Assembly: GCA_030153215.1 (NCBI GenBank)
Contig: JASKKA010000007.1
Coordinates: forward strand, 1-64,000
Origin: Trichococcus sp.
GTDB taxonomy: Bacteria > Bacillota > Bacilli > Lactobacillales > Aerococcaceae
Reading direction: 5' to 3'
DNA: 64,000 nt
Shown here: positions 40,444 to 50,582 of the stretch, one piece after another
Layout: each line of letters begins with the position of its first letter
How positions within the stretch are numbered: position 1 is the stretch's first letter
The notes under the pieces: model-generated
Seen by the model: the letters and a program-made list of their open reading frames with translations, nothing else
The model's database searches: none
What the model was told of the DNA's origin: nothing
Translations under genes and position numbers: made by a program

Positions 40444-42657
40444 TCAGTGTTTCACAGCTTGTGCTTCCTTCAGCACCAGACAGACACTCTGGTAGTCCCC
40501 TTGCAGGGCATCCTTCAAATAAAGTCCACGGTTCATCAGCTCATCGCCGCCGATTGTGCCTTCGTACCCGCTGACGGTGTAGAATTTGGCGGGATCCAAG
40601 CCTTTGAGCAGCACTTTTTTCTTCTTCAGGTTGGCCCGGTCGAGGACGCGGTAATAGAAGTAGAGCGCCTCGTCCTGTTCCGGACTGACGAAGATCCAAG
40701 CGGCTTCGTTCTGGGTTTCGAAAGGACTGAGGATGCGGTGGAAAACGCCGTATTGGACCAGTCCGCGGTGCTCCTTGTAGAAGCTGATCTGCTCCTTCAT
40801 CTCCTGCTTCTCGGCTTCGGACAGCGTCGTGACATCGAGTTCGTAGCCAAGATTGCCGGCCATCGCCACATCGCCACGCATCTTCATTGAAGCCATCCGA
40901 TGCGTTTGATGATTCGGGATAGCTGAGACGTGCGAGCCCATGCTCGAAATCGGCATGATCAGGCTAGTGCCGTACTGGATTTCCAGTCGCGCCACTGCAT
41001 CGGTGTTGTCGCTGGTCCAAGTCTGCGGCATATAGTAAAGGATACCCGGGTCGAAGCGTCCACCGCCGCCTGAGCAGCTTTCGAAGAGGATCTGAGGGTA
41101 TTTCGTAACCAGCGCCTCCATCACTTCATAAAGACCCAGCATGTACTTGTGCAGCACTTCCCCCGGCAATGCGCCTGGAGCCGCCGTACCGATTTCGGTC
41201 ATGTTGCGGTTATAGTCCCATTTGATGTAGTCGATCGGCACCTCATCCAGGATCGCCATCATCTGCGCCAGGATATTGTCGCGGACTTCCTTGCGGCTGA
41301 AGTCGATCACGTACTGGCTGCGGCTGAGCGATTTTTCCCGGCCCGGCGTATGGATGCACCAATCCGGATGGGCACGGTATAGCTCGCTGTCTTCAGAGAT
41401 CATTTCCGGTTCGAACCAAAGCCCGAAGAGCATGCCTTTTGCCTTGATGTTCTCCGCGAGCTGCTTCAAACCGGACGGCAATTTCTCGGTGTGGACATGC
41501 CAATCACCCAGCGAAGAGTAATCATCGTCACGTTTGCCGAACCAACCATCGTCCAGCACGAACAGTTCGATCCCCAAAGTGGACGCCTCATCGGCCATCG
41601 CCTCGATCTTTTCGGCTGTGAAATCAAAGTAGGTGCCTTCCCAGTTGTTGATCAGGACTGGACGCTCCGCAAATTGGTGTTGGCCGCGGATCAGGTGTTT
41701 CTGGTAGAACGGGTGCAGTGTCTGCGACAGGCCGTTCAACCCGTTTTCGCTGTATACCAATACGACTTCCGGCGTCTGGAACGTCTCTCCAACAGGCAAA
41801 TGCCATTGGAAGTGGGTTGGATTGATACCCATCTGGACGCGTGTCTGCGCGTAAGTGTCAACTTCGACATTGGCACGGAATTCGCCGCTGTAGACGAAAT
41901 GGAACCCGTAGACCGCTCCTTGGTCTTCCGTAGCCGTTTTTTCGGCCAAAGCCACGAACGGCTGATAGGCATGGCTCGTGGTGCCGCGCTTGCTGTCAAG
42001 CGTGTGGATGCCGCGGACAAGCGGCGTGCGCACGATTTGGCGTTCTCTTCCCCAGGCACCCGGCAATTGGATCATATCGAAAGCGTCATCCGGGAAATCG
42101 ATGGACATGCTCAAGGCTTTGTTCAGATGGATGTCTTCGGCTCCGTTGTTGCGGAAACTTGCCGAACGCGTCAGCACCGGATAGTCACGGAACAAGGTGT
42201 AGCTCAAAACAACTTCAACTTTTGTGACGGTATCTTCCAGCGTCAGCAACAGCGTATCCGCCGGCTCTTCCTTTGTTTCATAAGTCTGCGGCAAGCCTTG
42301 CAATGGCTGTTTGCCGGTCACGATTTCATGGCTCTTATAAGTCAGCAGGCTAACAGTCGTTTGATCCGGATACAGGCACTCGAATGCTGATTCGCGGAAA
42401 TCGCCGCTGCCGTTGCCCGGAAATTCCTGCGGCAAGGTCGCCAGCGAAAATACACGACCGGGCACCTCGAACGGATTGGGCGCAAAGGCATTGTCCTGGC
42501 GCGGATAATCAGCCACTTGCGAAAAGCTGTTGATCCGTTTCCCCCAGTACTGATGGGACACATATTTTTCTTCTTCCAGTGAAATCACATAGCTCACTGA
42601 TTCATTCTGCAAATGAAAATATTTCTTGCTTTCATCGAATGTTATCGTCACAGTCAT
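40444..42657 (-). CDS. aga: Alpha-galactosidase (GH36)
   Basis: VLINNWEGTYFDFTAEKIEAMADEASTLGIELFVLDDGWFGKRDDDYSSLGDW...PIDYIKWDYNRNMTEIG...ILFESCSGGGGRFDPGILYYMPQTWTSDNTDAVAR. Confidence 0.96.
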   Translation of the reverse strand: MTVTITFDESKKYFHLQNESVSYVISLEEEKYVSHQYWGKRINSFSQVADYPRQDNAFAPNPFEVPGRVFSLATLPQEFPGNGSGDFRESAFECLYPDQTTVSLLTYKSHEIVTGKQPLQGLPQTYETKEEPADTLLLTLEDTVTKVEVVLSYTLFRDYPVLTRSASFRNNGAEDIHLNKALSMSIDFPDDAFDMIQLPGAWGRERQIVRTPLVRGIHTLDSKRGTTSHAYQPFVALAEKTATEDQGAVYGFHFVYSGEFRANVEVDTYAQTRVQMGINPTHFQWHLPVGETFQTPEVVLVYSENGLNGLSQTLHPFYQKHLIRGQHQFAERPVLINNWEGTYFDFTAEKIEAMADEASTLGIELFVLDDGWFGKRDDDYSSLGDWHVHTEKLPSGLKQLAENIKAKGMLFGLWFEPEMISEDSELYRAHPDWCIHTPGREKSLSRSQYVIDFSRKEVRDNILAQMMAILDEVPIDYIKWDYNRNMTEIGTAAPGALPGEVLHKYMLGLYEVMEALVTKYPQILFESCSGGGGRFDPGILYYMPQTWTSDNTDAVARLEIQYGTSLIMPISSMGSHVSAIPNHQTHRMASMKMRGDVAMAGNLGYELDVTTLSEAEKQEMKEQISFYKEHRGLVQYGVFHRILSPFETQNEAAWIFVSPEQDEALYFYYRVLDRANLKKKKVLLKGLDPAKFYTVSGYEGTIGGDELMNRGLYLKDALQGDYQSVCLVLKEAQAVKH

Positions 42658-42681
42658 CACTCCTTGGCTCTCTTCATTTTT

Positions 42682-44121
42682 CTAAAATATTTGTTCTTCT
42701 CCTGCCGCAGTCCAGTGCAGGATTGAGAAGGCATTTTTGGTCAAATCGACCGTCAGACTGGCCGACTCTTCAGCAGTAGCCCACGTCAAGGTGAACGCAC
42801 CTTCATCGTGTTGGGTTATTTTAAGGTCTCCATCGAACGCTTTCGCCGTATTGCGGAAAGCCAGCAGACGGAAGAGGTCTTTCACGACCGGACGTTCGAT
42901 TTCTTGCTCGATTTCTTCCAGGCTGTAGTAGTGACGGTTGATGTTGCGGCCTTCTTTGCTGTTCTCGAGTAGCTCCAGGTCGTTTTCGCCCGCCAGCAAA
43001 CCGACATAATAAATCTGCGGAATCCCCGGCGTAAAGCACTGGATCGCCCGTGCCAACAGATAAGCGGCATCGTTGTTGCCCAAAGCTGAATAGTAGGTGC
43101 AGTTGATCTGATAAATGTCCAGGTTGTTGTAGGCTTCCGAACTGTAGATCCGCTTCAGGTTGGCGCCTTTTTCGTAAAGGGATTCGACCGCGAAGTCCAC
43201 TTCTTCTTGGGTCAGCAGGTCCTTCACATCGACGACACCGATGCCGTCATGCGTATCCAAGGTCGTGAACTGGTTGCGCGGACAGATCTCCAGCCAATGC
43301 AACAGTTTTTCGGCTTTGCCGCTGTATAGGGCATGCAGCACCAGCATCGGCAAAGCGAAATCATAGACCGGATAGCCTTTGTCGGCGATTTTTTGTTGGA
43401 TTGTGTAATGCTCGTGGATTTCGGGAAGGACCGTCACACCATATGGCTTCAGAATTTCCACTGCGTATTCCAACATTTCCCAAATTTCCGGTTCCACGAA
43501 GAAGCAGTTCGTATCCAATTGCTTGATGGCATAGGCGAACGCGTCCAAGCGGATGATCGAAGCCCCTTTATCGGCCAAGAAGCTCAAGGTGTCTTTGATG
43601 AACTGGCGCGTCGCTTCGGTCTTCACGTTCAGATCGATCTGTTCTTCCGAGAACGTGCACCAGACTTTTTCGGTCGTGCCGTCTTTGAAGTGGGCGTCCA
43701 CAAACGGTGCTTTCGGTTTGCGTTTGTAGATCAGATCGATGTCCGTTTCCGTCGGCCGGTTTTCCGGCCAATAGTCGTTGTAGCGGATGAAGTAGTCCTT
43801 GTAGGGAGACTCTTCTTTTTTCTCCAGAAAATCCAGATAATAGGGGGATTGGGCGGAAATGTGGTTGAGCATGAACTCATACATCATGTAGTACTTTTCG
43901 CTGATGCGTTTGATGTCCTCCCAGCCACCGAACCTTTCATCGACTTTGGTGTAGTCCATCGGCGAAAAGCCGCGGTCACCGGATGATGGGAAGAACGGCA
44001 GGACATGCACGCCGCCGACTACCCCTTTCAGATGGGTGTCCAGCACCTTTTCCAGATCCTTCAGGTTGTTGCCCAGACTGTCCGGATAGGTGATCAGCAT
44101 TGCTTCGTTTTTGATTTTCAT
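42682..44121 (-). CDS. gtfA: Sucrose phosphorylase (GH13_18)
   Basis: MLITYPDSLGNNLKDLEKVLDTHLKGVVGGVHVLPFFPSSGDRGFSPMDYTKVDERFGGWEDIKRI...IIRLDAFAYAIKQLDTNCFFVEPEIWEML. Confidence 0.94.
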   Translation of the reverse strand: MKIKNEAMLITYPDSLGNNLKDLEKVLDTHLKGVVGGVHVLPFFPSSGDRGFSPMDYTKVDERFGGWEDIKRISEKYYMMYEFMLNHISAQSPYYLDFLEKKEESPYKDYFIRYNDYWPENRPTETDIDLIYKRKPKAPFVDAHFKDGTTEKVWCTFSEEQIDLNVKTEATRQFIKDTLSFLADKGASIIRLDAFAYAIKQLDTNCFFVEPEIWEMLEYAVEILKPYGVTVLPEIHEHYTIQQKIADKGYPVYDFALPMLVLHALYSGKAEKLLHWLEICPRNQFTTLDTHDGIGVVDVKDLLTQEEVDFAVESLYEKGANLKRIYSSEAYNNLDIYQINCTYYSALGNNDAAYLLARAIQCFTPGIPQIYYVGLLAGENDLELLENSKEGRNINRHYYSLEEIEQEIERPVVKDLFRLLAFRNTAKAFDGDLKITQHDEGAFTLTWATAEESASLTVDLTKNAFSILHWTAAGEEQIF

Positions 44122-44175
44122 TATCGGTTACCTCATTTTCGATGTCATTAGCTGAACAAATACGTTCGGCTTTTC

Positions 44176-45000
44176 TTACTTGCCTCCTGTGGTTGCGATG
44201 CCTTCGATGAATTGTTTTTGGAACAGGATGTACAGGATGACCATCGGGATGATCGCGATGACCGAACCGGCCATCAGTTGCGGATAATTGGTCGTGAATT
44301 GTCCTTGCAGGCTGGCTAATCCAGCCGATAATGTCATTTTGTCCTGGGACATGTTGACAACCAATGGCCACATCAGATCCTTGAAGGCAAAGAGCGACGT
44401 GAAGATGCCCAAAGCCACCAAACCGGAACGCGCCAGCGGCATGTAGATGCGGTAGAATACTTGCCAGGTCGTTGCACCATCGATTATCGCGGCTTCCATC
44501 AATTCATCCGGCAATTTTATGAAAAATTGGCGCAGCAGGAAGGTCCCGAAAGCGGAGACGATGCCCGGGATGACCAAGGCCGAGATCGAATTCAAAAGTC
44601 CCAAATTCTGGACCAGCAAATATTGCGGTGTCAGATAGATCTGCGAAGGAATCATCATCTGCGTCAGGACGATGCCGAAAAATAAGTTTTTGCCGGGAAA
44701 ATCCAGTTTTGCAACCGCAAAGGCAGCCATCGCGCTGAAGATCGTTGAGGTCAGCACCCTGAAAGCGATCATCAACCCGGTGTTGATGTAAAAACTGACG
44801 AATGGCAAGGAATTCCATACTGCTTTGTAGTTCTCGATCTGAAATACTTTCGGGAAAATTTGCGGTGGAATCTGTGTGGATTCGCTGATCGTTTTCCCTG
44901 AAGTCAGGACCATCCACAGGAATGGCACAATCATCAGCAAAGATCCGATGATCAGCACGATATGGATTATCGCTGTCGTTTTATTCATTTTTGTCTGCAT
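44176..45000 (-). CDS. msmG: Sugar ABC transporter permease (MsmG-like)
   Basis: FSAMAAFAVAKLDFPGKNLFFGIVLTQMMIPSQIYLTPQYLLVQNLGLLNS...LPDELMEAAIIDGATTWQVFYRIYMPLARSGLVALGIF. Confidence 0.92.
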   Translation of the reverse strand: MQTKMNKTTAIIHIVLIIGSLLMIVPFLWMVLTSGKTISESTQIPPQIFPKVFQIENYKAVWNSLPFVSFYINTGLMIAFRVLTSTIFSAMAAFAVAKLDFPGKNLFFGIVLTQMMIPSQIYLTPQYLLVQNLGLLNSISALVIPGIVSAFGTFLLRQFFIKLPDELMEAAIIDGATTWQVFYRIYMPLARSGLVALGIFTSLFAFKDLMWPLVVNMSQDKMTLSAGLASLQGQFTTNYPQLMAGSVIAIIPMVILYILFQKQFIEGIATTGGK

Positions 45001-45013
45001 ATTTTATTCACTC

Positions 45014-45782
45014 CTAATCGTAGGTGACCCATTTTTTCTGTGCCAACAGCTGGATGCCGGTAATCGCCATGATGATCAGCACCAACGAGATGGCGATAGC
45101 CGAACCGTAACCTTTGTCGTTAAGCACGAATGATTCATTAAAGAACATGTACACCAGCGACTGCGTACTCTTCAGCGCCAGGTTCGTCCGGTCGAACATC
45201 ATGAAGATGATGTCGAACACCTGCAACGCACCAATGACGGCCGACGATGATGATGGACCAGATCGCCACTTCCGGATCTGTGATCCATAAGATGTTCCCG
45301 GAATAACCGAGTTTATCCAGCACCGCATTCAGCAAGCCGTATTCCGAGTTGAACAGCCAGCGCCAAACCATGGCCACGGCAGCAGGGGCTGCAATCATCG
45401 GCAAGAAGAAGATCGTCCGATACAGTCCGACCGCTTTGATCTTCGTGTTCATCAATACCGCAAAGAACAGCGACAAGATGATTGTGATCGGCACTTGGAT
45501 GGCGGCATAGAAAAAGGTATTCTTCAACGATTGCCAAAATTCAGGATCCTGCAGCATATGCAAGTAGTTGTCCAGCCCGACGAAAGTTGATGTCCCAAAG
45601 GTACTCACACTTTGGAAACTCATGTACAGCGACTGGAACAAGGGGATGACGTTCAGGATCAAAAGCCCGATCAAGGTCGGCGCGATGAAAAACCAGCCCC
45701 ATACCGCCGTTTTTCTTTTGCGTTGCGCAGGTGTCACCGTGCGCACCGTTGTTTCTTTAGGGATTATTACATCCGATTTCAT
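45014..45782 (-). pseudogene. msmF: Sugar ABC transporter permease (MsmF-like), internally deleted and frameshifted
   Basis: MKSDVIIPKETTVRTVTPAQRKRKTAVWGWFFIAPTLIGLLILNVIPLFQSLYMSF...ITDPEVAIWSIIIV, then out of frame to VIGALQVFDIIFMMFDRTNLALKSTQSLVYMFFNESF; the EAA-loop segment is missing. Confidence 0.85.
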
Positions 45783-45807
45783 TTGATTCACCTCTATATA
45801 TTTGAAA

Positions 45808-45838
45808 GCCACTTACGGAAGTGTTTCCCGTAAGCGGC
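45808..45838 (-). terminator. Intercistronic hairpin between msmE and msmF
   Basis: GCCGCTTACGG-gaaacactt-CCGTAAGTGGC on the minus strand. Confidence 0.6.
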
Positions 45839-45849
45839 CTTCTATTTTT

Positions 45850-47124
45850 TTATTTTTCGTTCGCCAATACTTCTTCAACACCTGCGACGATATCGGCAGC
45901 GACATCCTTAACGGTCGTTTCCCCATTGAATACCGGCATCAACGCATTGTTTTCGACGTCTTCCCAACGCGCAGTGTCATTTGAATAAGGTTTGATGTAG
46001 GCATTTTCCATCTGATCCACATACACTTGTATATTGAATTGGCTGTATGCATTGACGAATGTTTCTTCAGTTCCTATGTAAGCAGGGATAGCCGCGCCGT
46101 TCTCACCTTGCAGACGCATCGCTTCCTCAGTTCCCAAGAATTCGACGAATTTCAGGGCAGCTTCTTCATTTTCAGTTGAAGCGGCAACCGAGTTTGCCAA
46201 GCCATTGAATACGGTTGCTGCTTGTTTGCCTGAAGGTAATGGAGCAACATCAGCATTGGCAGCCGTATATTCATTGTTAGCCATTTCTCCAGTCATCCAA
46301 GAGCCGAAGAAGCCCATCGCGCCGCGTCCTGATTGGAAGAAGGACAAGTTTGTATTTTCAGCAAATTGGCTCTGTGTCGGTGATACGCCATGTTTCACAC
46401 TTAAATCCGCATACCATTGTACTGCTTCGATCGTCTCGTCCAAACGGAAACCGGATTCGGACTTGTCATCGGACAACACGTAGCCACCATTCTGGAAGAT
46501 GAAGTTGTGGTAGCCTTCTTGTCTGTTCAAAGGAGCCAGAATACCGTAGACACCATTGTCGGGATCATTCAAGGTTTGAGCGGCTTCCAGCATTGTGTCC
46601 CAAGTCCAGGTTTCATCCGGATAGGCCACACCCGCTGCGTCGAACAATGTTTTGTTGTACCAAAGCGCGATTGTGTCATAATCTTTCGGAATTCCGTAGA
46701 GCGCGTCATCAGCGGAATACAGTTCGACCAAGTCCTCCGGGAAGTTATCGTGTGAAGTCAATTCGCTGTTTGCATAGGTTTCCGACAGATCCATCAGGAC
46801 ACCGCCCGTAGCGTATTTTGCGATTTCGTTGGAATGCATCCAGAACACATCCGGCATGCTTTCACCTTTTGCACCCGCTTCCAGTTTGGTCCAGTATTGA
46901 TCCCAAGGTGTCACTTCGACTTTTACGTCAATGCCTGGGTTCTCCGCTTCGAAAGCTTCCGCTATCGCTTCCATGCCGGGTTGTTGGATTTTGTCCCAAA
47001 TGCTGTAAGTGATCGTAACATCACCTGAAGCATCCCCACCATCGGAACCATTTCCGCAAGCGCCTAAAACCAATCCTGATAACAATACTGCAGCCAATGA
47101 TGCTTTCTTCCAATTCTTTACCAT
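45850..47124 (-). CDS. msmE: Sugar ABC transporter substrate-binding lipoprotein (MsmE-like)
   Basis: Lipobox LGACGNGSDGG; extracellular solute-binding protein family 1 pattern. Confidence 0.92.
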   Translation of the reverse strand: MVKNWKKASLAAVLLSGLVLGACGNGSDGGDASGDVTITYSIWDKIQQPGMEAIAEAFEAENPGIDVKVEVTPWDQYWTKLEAGAKGESMPDVFWMHSNEIAKYATGGVLMDLSETYANSELTSHDNFPEDLVELYSADDALYGIPKDYDTIALWYNKTLFDAAGVAYPDETWTWDTMLEAAQTLNDPDNGVYGILAPLNRQEGYHNFIFQNGGYVLSDDKSESGFRLDETIEAVQWYADLSVKHGVSPTQSQFAENTNLSFFQSGRGAMGFFGSWMTGEMANNEYTAANADVAPLPSGKQAATVFNGLANSVAASTENEEAALKFVEFLGTEEAMRLQGENGAAIPAYIGTEETFVNAYSQFNIQVYVDQMENAYIKPYSNDTARWEDVENNALMPVFNGETTVKDVAADIVAGVEEVLANEK

Positions 47125-47227
47125 TTCTTCTCCACCTTTTCTTTTATCTATAAAATTGTATGCTCGAAAACTAAGGAACTATTGGGTCATAGAGAAATTG
47201 CACCTAAACCATTCAAAAACAACCACT

Positions 47228-47243
47228 TTGCAAACGGTTACTT
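47228..47243. promoter_or_regulatory. Candidate CcpA cre site upstream of msmE
   Basis: TTGCAAACGGTTACTT matches WTGNNARCGNWWWCAW at 15 of 16 positions. Confidence 0.55.
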
Positions 47244-47583
47244 GTTTTGATGAGCTAATAATACCAAATACAGGAGAGGGCTGATAGATATTCAGCCGTA
47301 CAAAAACATACTTTTTTGTTGATTTTAAAACTCGCAACTTCAAAGCATGCCCAAAGACGTTCCGCTACCTTTTTGGATGCTGAATACGGCTTCCCTCCAG
47401 CTAGATCACTCCTGTCTTTTTCGTGTGCTGTCTTGTTTTAAAGTATAGGCGCATGTAAGCGTATTCCAAATAGGATTATGTTTTGCATATCAGTCAAAAT
47501 GTTAGATTCTGGGTTTATGGGTGCTGTCCACTTCCATAAAAAAAGCATCGGAAGTTCCCGATGCTTTTCTGTCTTTATCACGC

Positions 47584-48426
47584 TTATTTGGTTTTGACTT
47601 TCTTTGCATATTGCCTTGGAGACAGCTGCATCTTGCTTTTGAAGATACGCGTGAAACTCAACGGGTTTTTGTAGCCGATTTTTTCTGCAATATCGGCAAT
47701 GCTGAGGTCCGTCGTCTCCAGATACTCCCGGCTTTTCTGGATCCGGAAATCGATCAGGTATTCATGCGGCGTCCGGTTCGTCGTTTTGTGAAAAACGGCA
47801 GTCAGGTAGGAATCATTCAGTGCCAACTCCTTACTGATGTCACCGATGAAGAAATCGCTGTCCTGATAACGTTCTTTGATGATTTCGATCGCCCTTTTCG
47901 TATATTCAACACCTTTGTTGATTTTTTCGATCTGTTTGATTTCGGTGCCGTCCAAGTCGTGCCCCAACACACTCAGAAAAAGATAAAGCTGCCCTTGCAG
48001 CCGCAGCCGCGACAGAACATCGAATGGGTTGGCCGCCATGATTTCCTGCAGCATCTCCTTCACTTGCCCGAAGTTCTTCACGTTCCCCACCGGATGCGAA
48101 ACCTGGAAACCGATGGCCGTCAGCAGCGCTTCCAGGTGTTCGCCCCTCATGCCGATCCAGTAATATTCCCAAGGATCCTCTTCATCCGCTTGATAGTAGG
48201 TCATCACATTCGGGTAGATGATGAAAAATTGGCCTTCTTTGAGATTGAAGCGACTGTTGCCGATTTCGAAGTAACCCTTCCCCTTCATGATGATGTGGAT
48301 CAAAAAATATTCCCGGACGGTCGGCCCGAAACTGTGGTTGGGAGCACACGACTCTTTGCCTTTGGTTGTGTAATACAGATCCTTATAGTAGATTTCTTCT
48401 TTAAAAAAATCCTCATCCATTTTCAT
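47584..48426 (-). CDS. msmR: AraC family transcriptional regulator (MsmR-like)
   Basis: Cupin-like N-terminus; C-terminal double HTH ISKELALNDSYLTAVFHKTTNRTPHEYLIDFRIQKSREYLETTDLSIADIAEKIGYKNPLSFTRIFKSKMQLSPRQYAKK. Confidence 0.92.
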   Translation of the reverse strand: MKMDEDFFKEEIYYKDLYYTTKGKESCAPNHSFGPTVREYFLIHIIMKGKGYFEIGNSRFNLKEGQFFIIYPNVMTYYQADEEDPWEYYWIGMRGEHLEALLTAIGFQVSHPVGNVKNFGQVKEMLQEIMAANPFDVLSRLRLQGQLYLFLSVLGHDLDGTEIKQIEKINKGVEYTKRAIEIIKERYQDSDFFIGDISKELALNDSYLTAVFHKTTNRTPHEYLIDFRIQKSREYLETTDLSIADIAEKIGYKNPLSFTRIFKSKMQLSPRQYAKKVKTK

Positions 48427-48609
48427 CACCTCGGTCTTTATTTCCTGTTGTACCCGCTGCTTCCATTATAGGATTGTATTCCCGCCATAGCAAACCTTCT
48501 CTTTTAACGAATTCTCTTGTACAATTAGAAAAGATTGCCCGCGTATCGGGCAGATTCCCCATGACCTGTACAATCCCACACTTTTACGATAGATTTGGAG
48601 GCACCACTT

Positions 48610-49374
48610 TTGAAAAAAATCATCCTTTTCGCGCTGCTGCTCCTACCATTTTCTCTGTTTTCAGCTTGCGCAGCCGCATTACCAGGAGAAGAAGTCCTGC
48701 AAAACCTCACCAATCGCTCCGCTGACCTCGAGAGCTACCACCAGTTCGTCGCTTTCAGAACCACAACCACAAAAGAAGACCTAAACGGTGCTACAGCGGT
48801 GAACGAACAGTACGCAACCGCCGATGCGACACTGTTCCCGGAAGAAAAGATCGGTTACGGAAAACGGATAGACAAAAACAGCGCCTATCCCGCAACAAAA
48901 TCCGAATTCTATGTGACTCCGGAAGTGGGTTACACCAGGACCGACGATGCTGATTGGACCGCTTATGCCACACCTGATGTTCCCTTGGCCAGTCTGCAGA
49001 TCTATCCGCTGGAGACGTTTATCGAATTGAGCCAAATCATTGAAGCATACGGCACCCTCGAACTGAGAGGGGACGAGTACCTGCTCAGCTTTTCCGGCAG
49101 CGATGATGCGTTGAACAAAGAGATCAACTATCTGTTCCAGACCCTGCCTTCCGAGCAGACCGAGTACGACATCGAAATCCGTCTGGACGCCGAAACCTTC
49201 TATCTGACAGCCTTCTCCTATCTTTCCACAGTCACGCGCACGGATCAAAAAACCGTTGCTACGACTGAACTGACTGGCGAATTCGACCTGTATGATCAGG
49301 CCAAAAAGTTGAAGACTGTGCCTGACTTCGATGCCGCGGATACGACTGCCGAGACGGCTGATTCATCATTTTGA
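48610..49374 (+). CDS. Lipoprotein (DUF6612/LppX-like)
   Basis: TTG start after GGAGG; MKKIILFALLLLPFSLFSACAAALPGEEVLQNLTNRSADLESYHQFVAF. Confidence 0.7.
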   Translation: MKKIILFALLLLPFSLFSACAAALPGEEVLQNLTNRSADLESYHQFVAFRTTTTKEDLNGATAVNEQYATADATLFPEEKIGYGKRIDKNSAYPATKSEFYVTPEVGYTRTDDADWTAYATPDVPLASLQIYPLETFIELSQIIEAYGTLELRGDEYLLSFSGSDDALNKEINYLFQTLPSEQTEYDIEIRLDAETFYLTAFSYLSTVTRTDQKTVATTELTGEFDLYDQAKKLKTVPDFDAADTTAETADSSF

Positions 49375-49390
49375 TCATCCTTACCTCAGT

Positions 49391-49430
49391 AAGTCAACCG
49401 GCACCCTGTCTTCAGGGTACTGGTTGACTT
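49391..49430. terminator. Hairpin downstream of the lipoprotein gene
   Basis: AAGTCAACC...CCCTG-tctt-CAGGG...GGTTGACTT nested stem. Confidence 0.5.
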
Positions 49431-49433
49431 ACT

Positions 49434-49457
49434 GGTGTATTACCCATATAATACACC
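49434..49457. promoter_or_regulatory. YtrA-type operator 1
   Basis: GGTGTATTA-cccata-TAATACACC. Confidence 0.65.
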
Positions 49458-49477
49458 TATACATATATTTTTTACCT

Positions 49478-49505
49478 CAAGTGTATTAATCGATTAATAC
49501 ACTTG
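49478..49505. promoter_or_regulatory. YtrA-type operator 2
   Basis: CAAGTGTATTAATCGATTAATACACTTG, perfect 28-bp palindrome. Confidence 0.75.
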
Positions 49506-49528
49506 ATAGGAAAAGGCAGGTGGGAAAA

Positions 49529-49900
49529 GTGATTTTTGACAAAAGAAGTCCGGTCTATGAACAGATTATCGAAATGCACAAGCAGAAAATCGTCAGCGGC
49601 GATTTCCAACCCGGACAAGAAATTCCGTCGCGCCGGGAATTGGCTACACAATTAAAAGTGAATCCGAATACGGTACAGCGTGCTTATAAGGAAATGGAGG
49701 GGCTTGGTTTGATTTATACAGATGGAAATTCTCTCAGCAAAATAACGGAAAGTCAATCGAAGATCCAGACATTAAGACAAGAGCTATTGGACGAGGCCTT
49801 GCAAGGGTTCATCGAAACGGTACGGACAATCGGACTGGATGATGACGTGGTACTGGACTTGATCAAAAAGCGCTTGAAGGAGGTGCATGCGAATGATTGA
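49529..49900 (+). CDS. GntR family transcriptional regulator (YtrA subfamily)
   Basis: IFDKRSPVYEQIIEMHKQKIVSGDFQPGQEIPSRRELATQLKVNPNTVQRAYKEMEGLGLIYT; short C-terminus. Confidence 0.92.
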   Translation: MIFDKRSPVYEQIIEMHKQKIVSGDFQPGQEIPSRRELATQLKVNPNTVQRAYKEMEGLGLIYTDGNSLSKITESQSKIQTLRQELLDEALQGFIETVRTIGLDDDVVLDLIKKRLKEVHAND

Positions 49901-50582
49901 AATCAAGAATCTGGGAAAAAAATACGGCAAACGAACCATTTTGGAAGATGTCAGCTTTACCATCAAAAAAAATGAAGTGACTTGTCTGACCGGAATGAAC
50001 GGTACAGGCAAAACAACCCTCATGAACTGCATTATGGGTCTGGTTCCGCGCAATAACGGTTCGATCACGATTGATGGGGAGGACATCCAGCAGCAACTGT
50101 ACCAAACAATTTCCTATATCCCTGACTCACTGACGATGCCACGATGGATGACAATTGCGGAGTCGATGACGTTTATGAATACTTACTACCCGAATTGGAA
50201 TGCCGCCAAAGCGGATGAACTGCTTTCGTTTTTCCGTCTGGAATCGGATCTGCAACTGAAAAATCTCTCCAAGGGAAATAGCGCAAAGGTGAATTTTTTG
50301 CTGGGACTTTCCCTGGACGCGGATTACTATTTGATGGATGAGCCGTTTTCCGGCATCGATGTCTTTGCCCGCGAGGATATTCTGGAGGTCTTCACGAGCA
50401 AATTCGTGACGGACAAGGGCGTCCTCATCGCCACTCATCATATGGATGAAGTCGAAATGTTGTTGGACCGGATTGTCATGCTGCGCAGCGGCCGTGTGGT
50501 CAAAGATTTTTACGCAGAAGAAATCCGCCAAAACGAAGGAAAGGCAATCATTGATGTGATGCGGGAGGTGTATCAACCATGA
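49893..50582 (+). CDS. ABC transporter ATP-binding protein
   Basis: VTCLTGMNGTGKTTLMNCIMGLVPRNNGSITIDGEDI...LSKGNSAKVNFLLGLSLDADYYLMDEPFSGIDVFARED. Confidence 0.92.
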   Translation: MIEIKNLGKKYGKRTILEDVSFTIKKNEVTCLTGMNGTGKTTLMNCIMGLVPRNNGSITIDGEDIQQQLYQTISYIPDSLTMPRWMTIAESMTFMNTYYPNWNAAKADELLSFFRLESDLQLKNLSKGNSAKVNFLLGLSLDADYYLMDEPFSGIDVFAREDILEVFTSKFVTDKGVLIATHHMDEVEMLLDRIVMLRSGRVVKDFYAEEIRQNEGKAIIDVMREVYQP

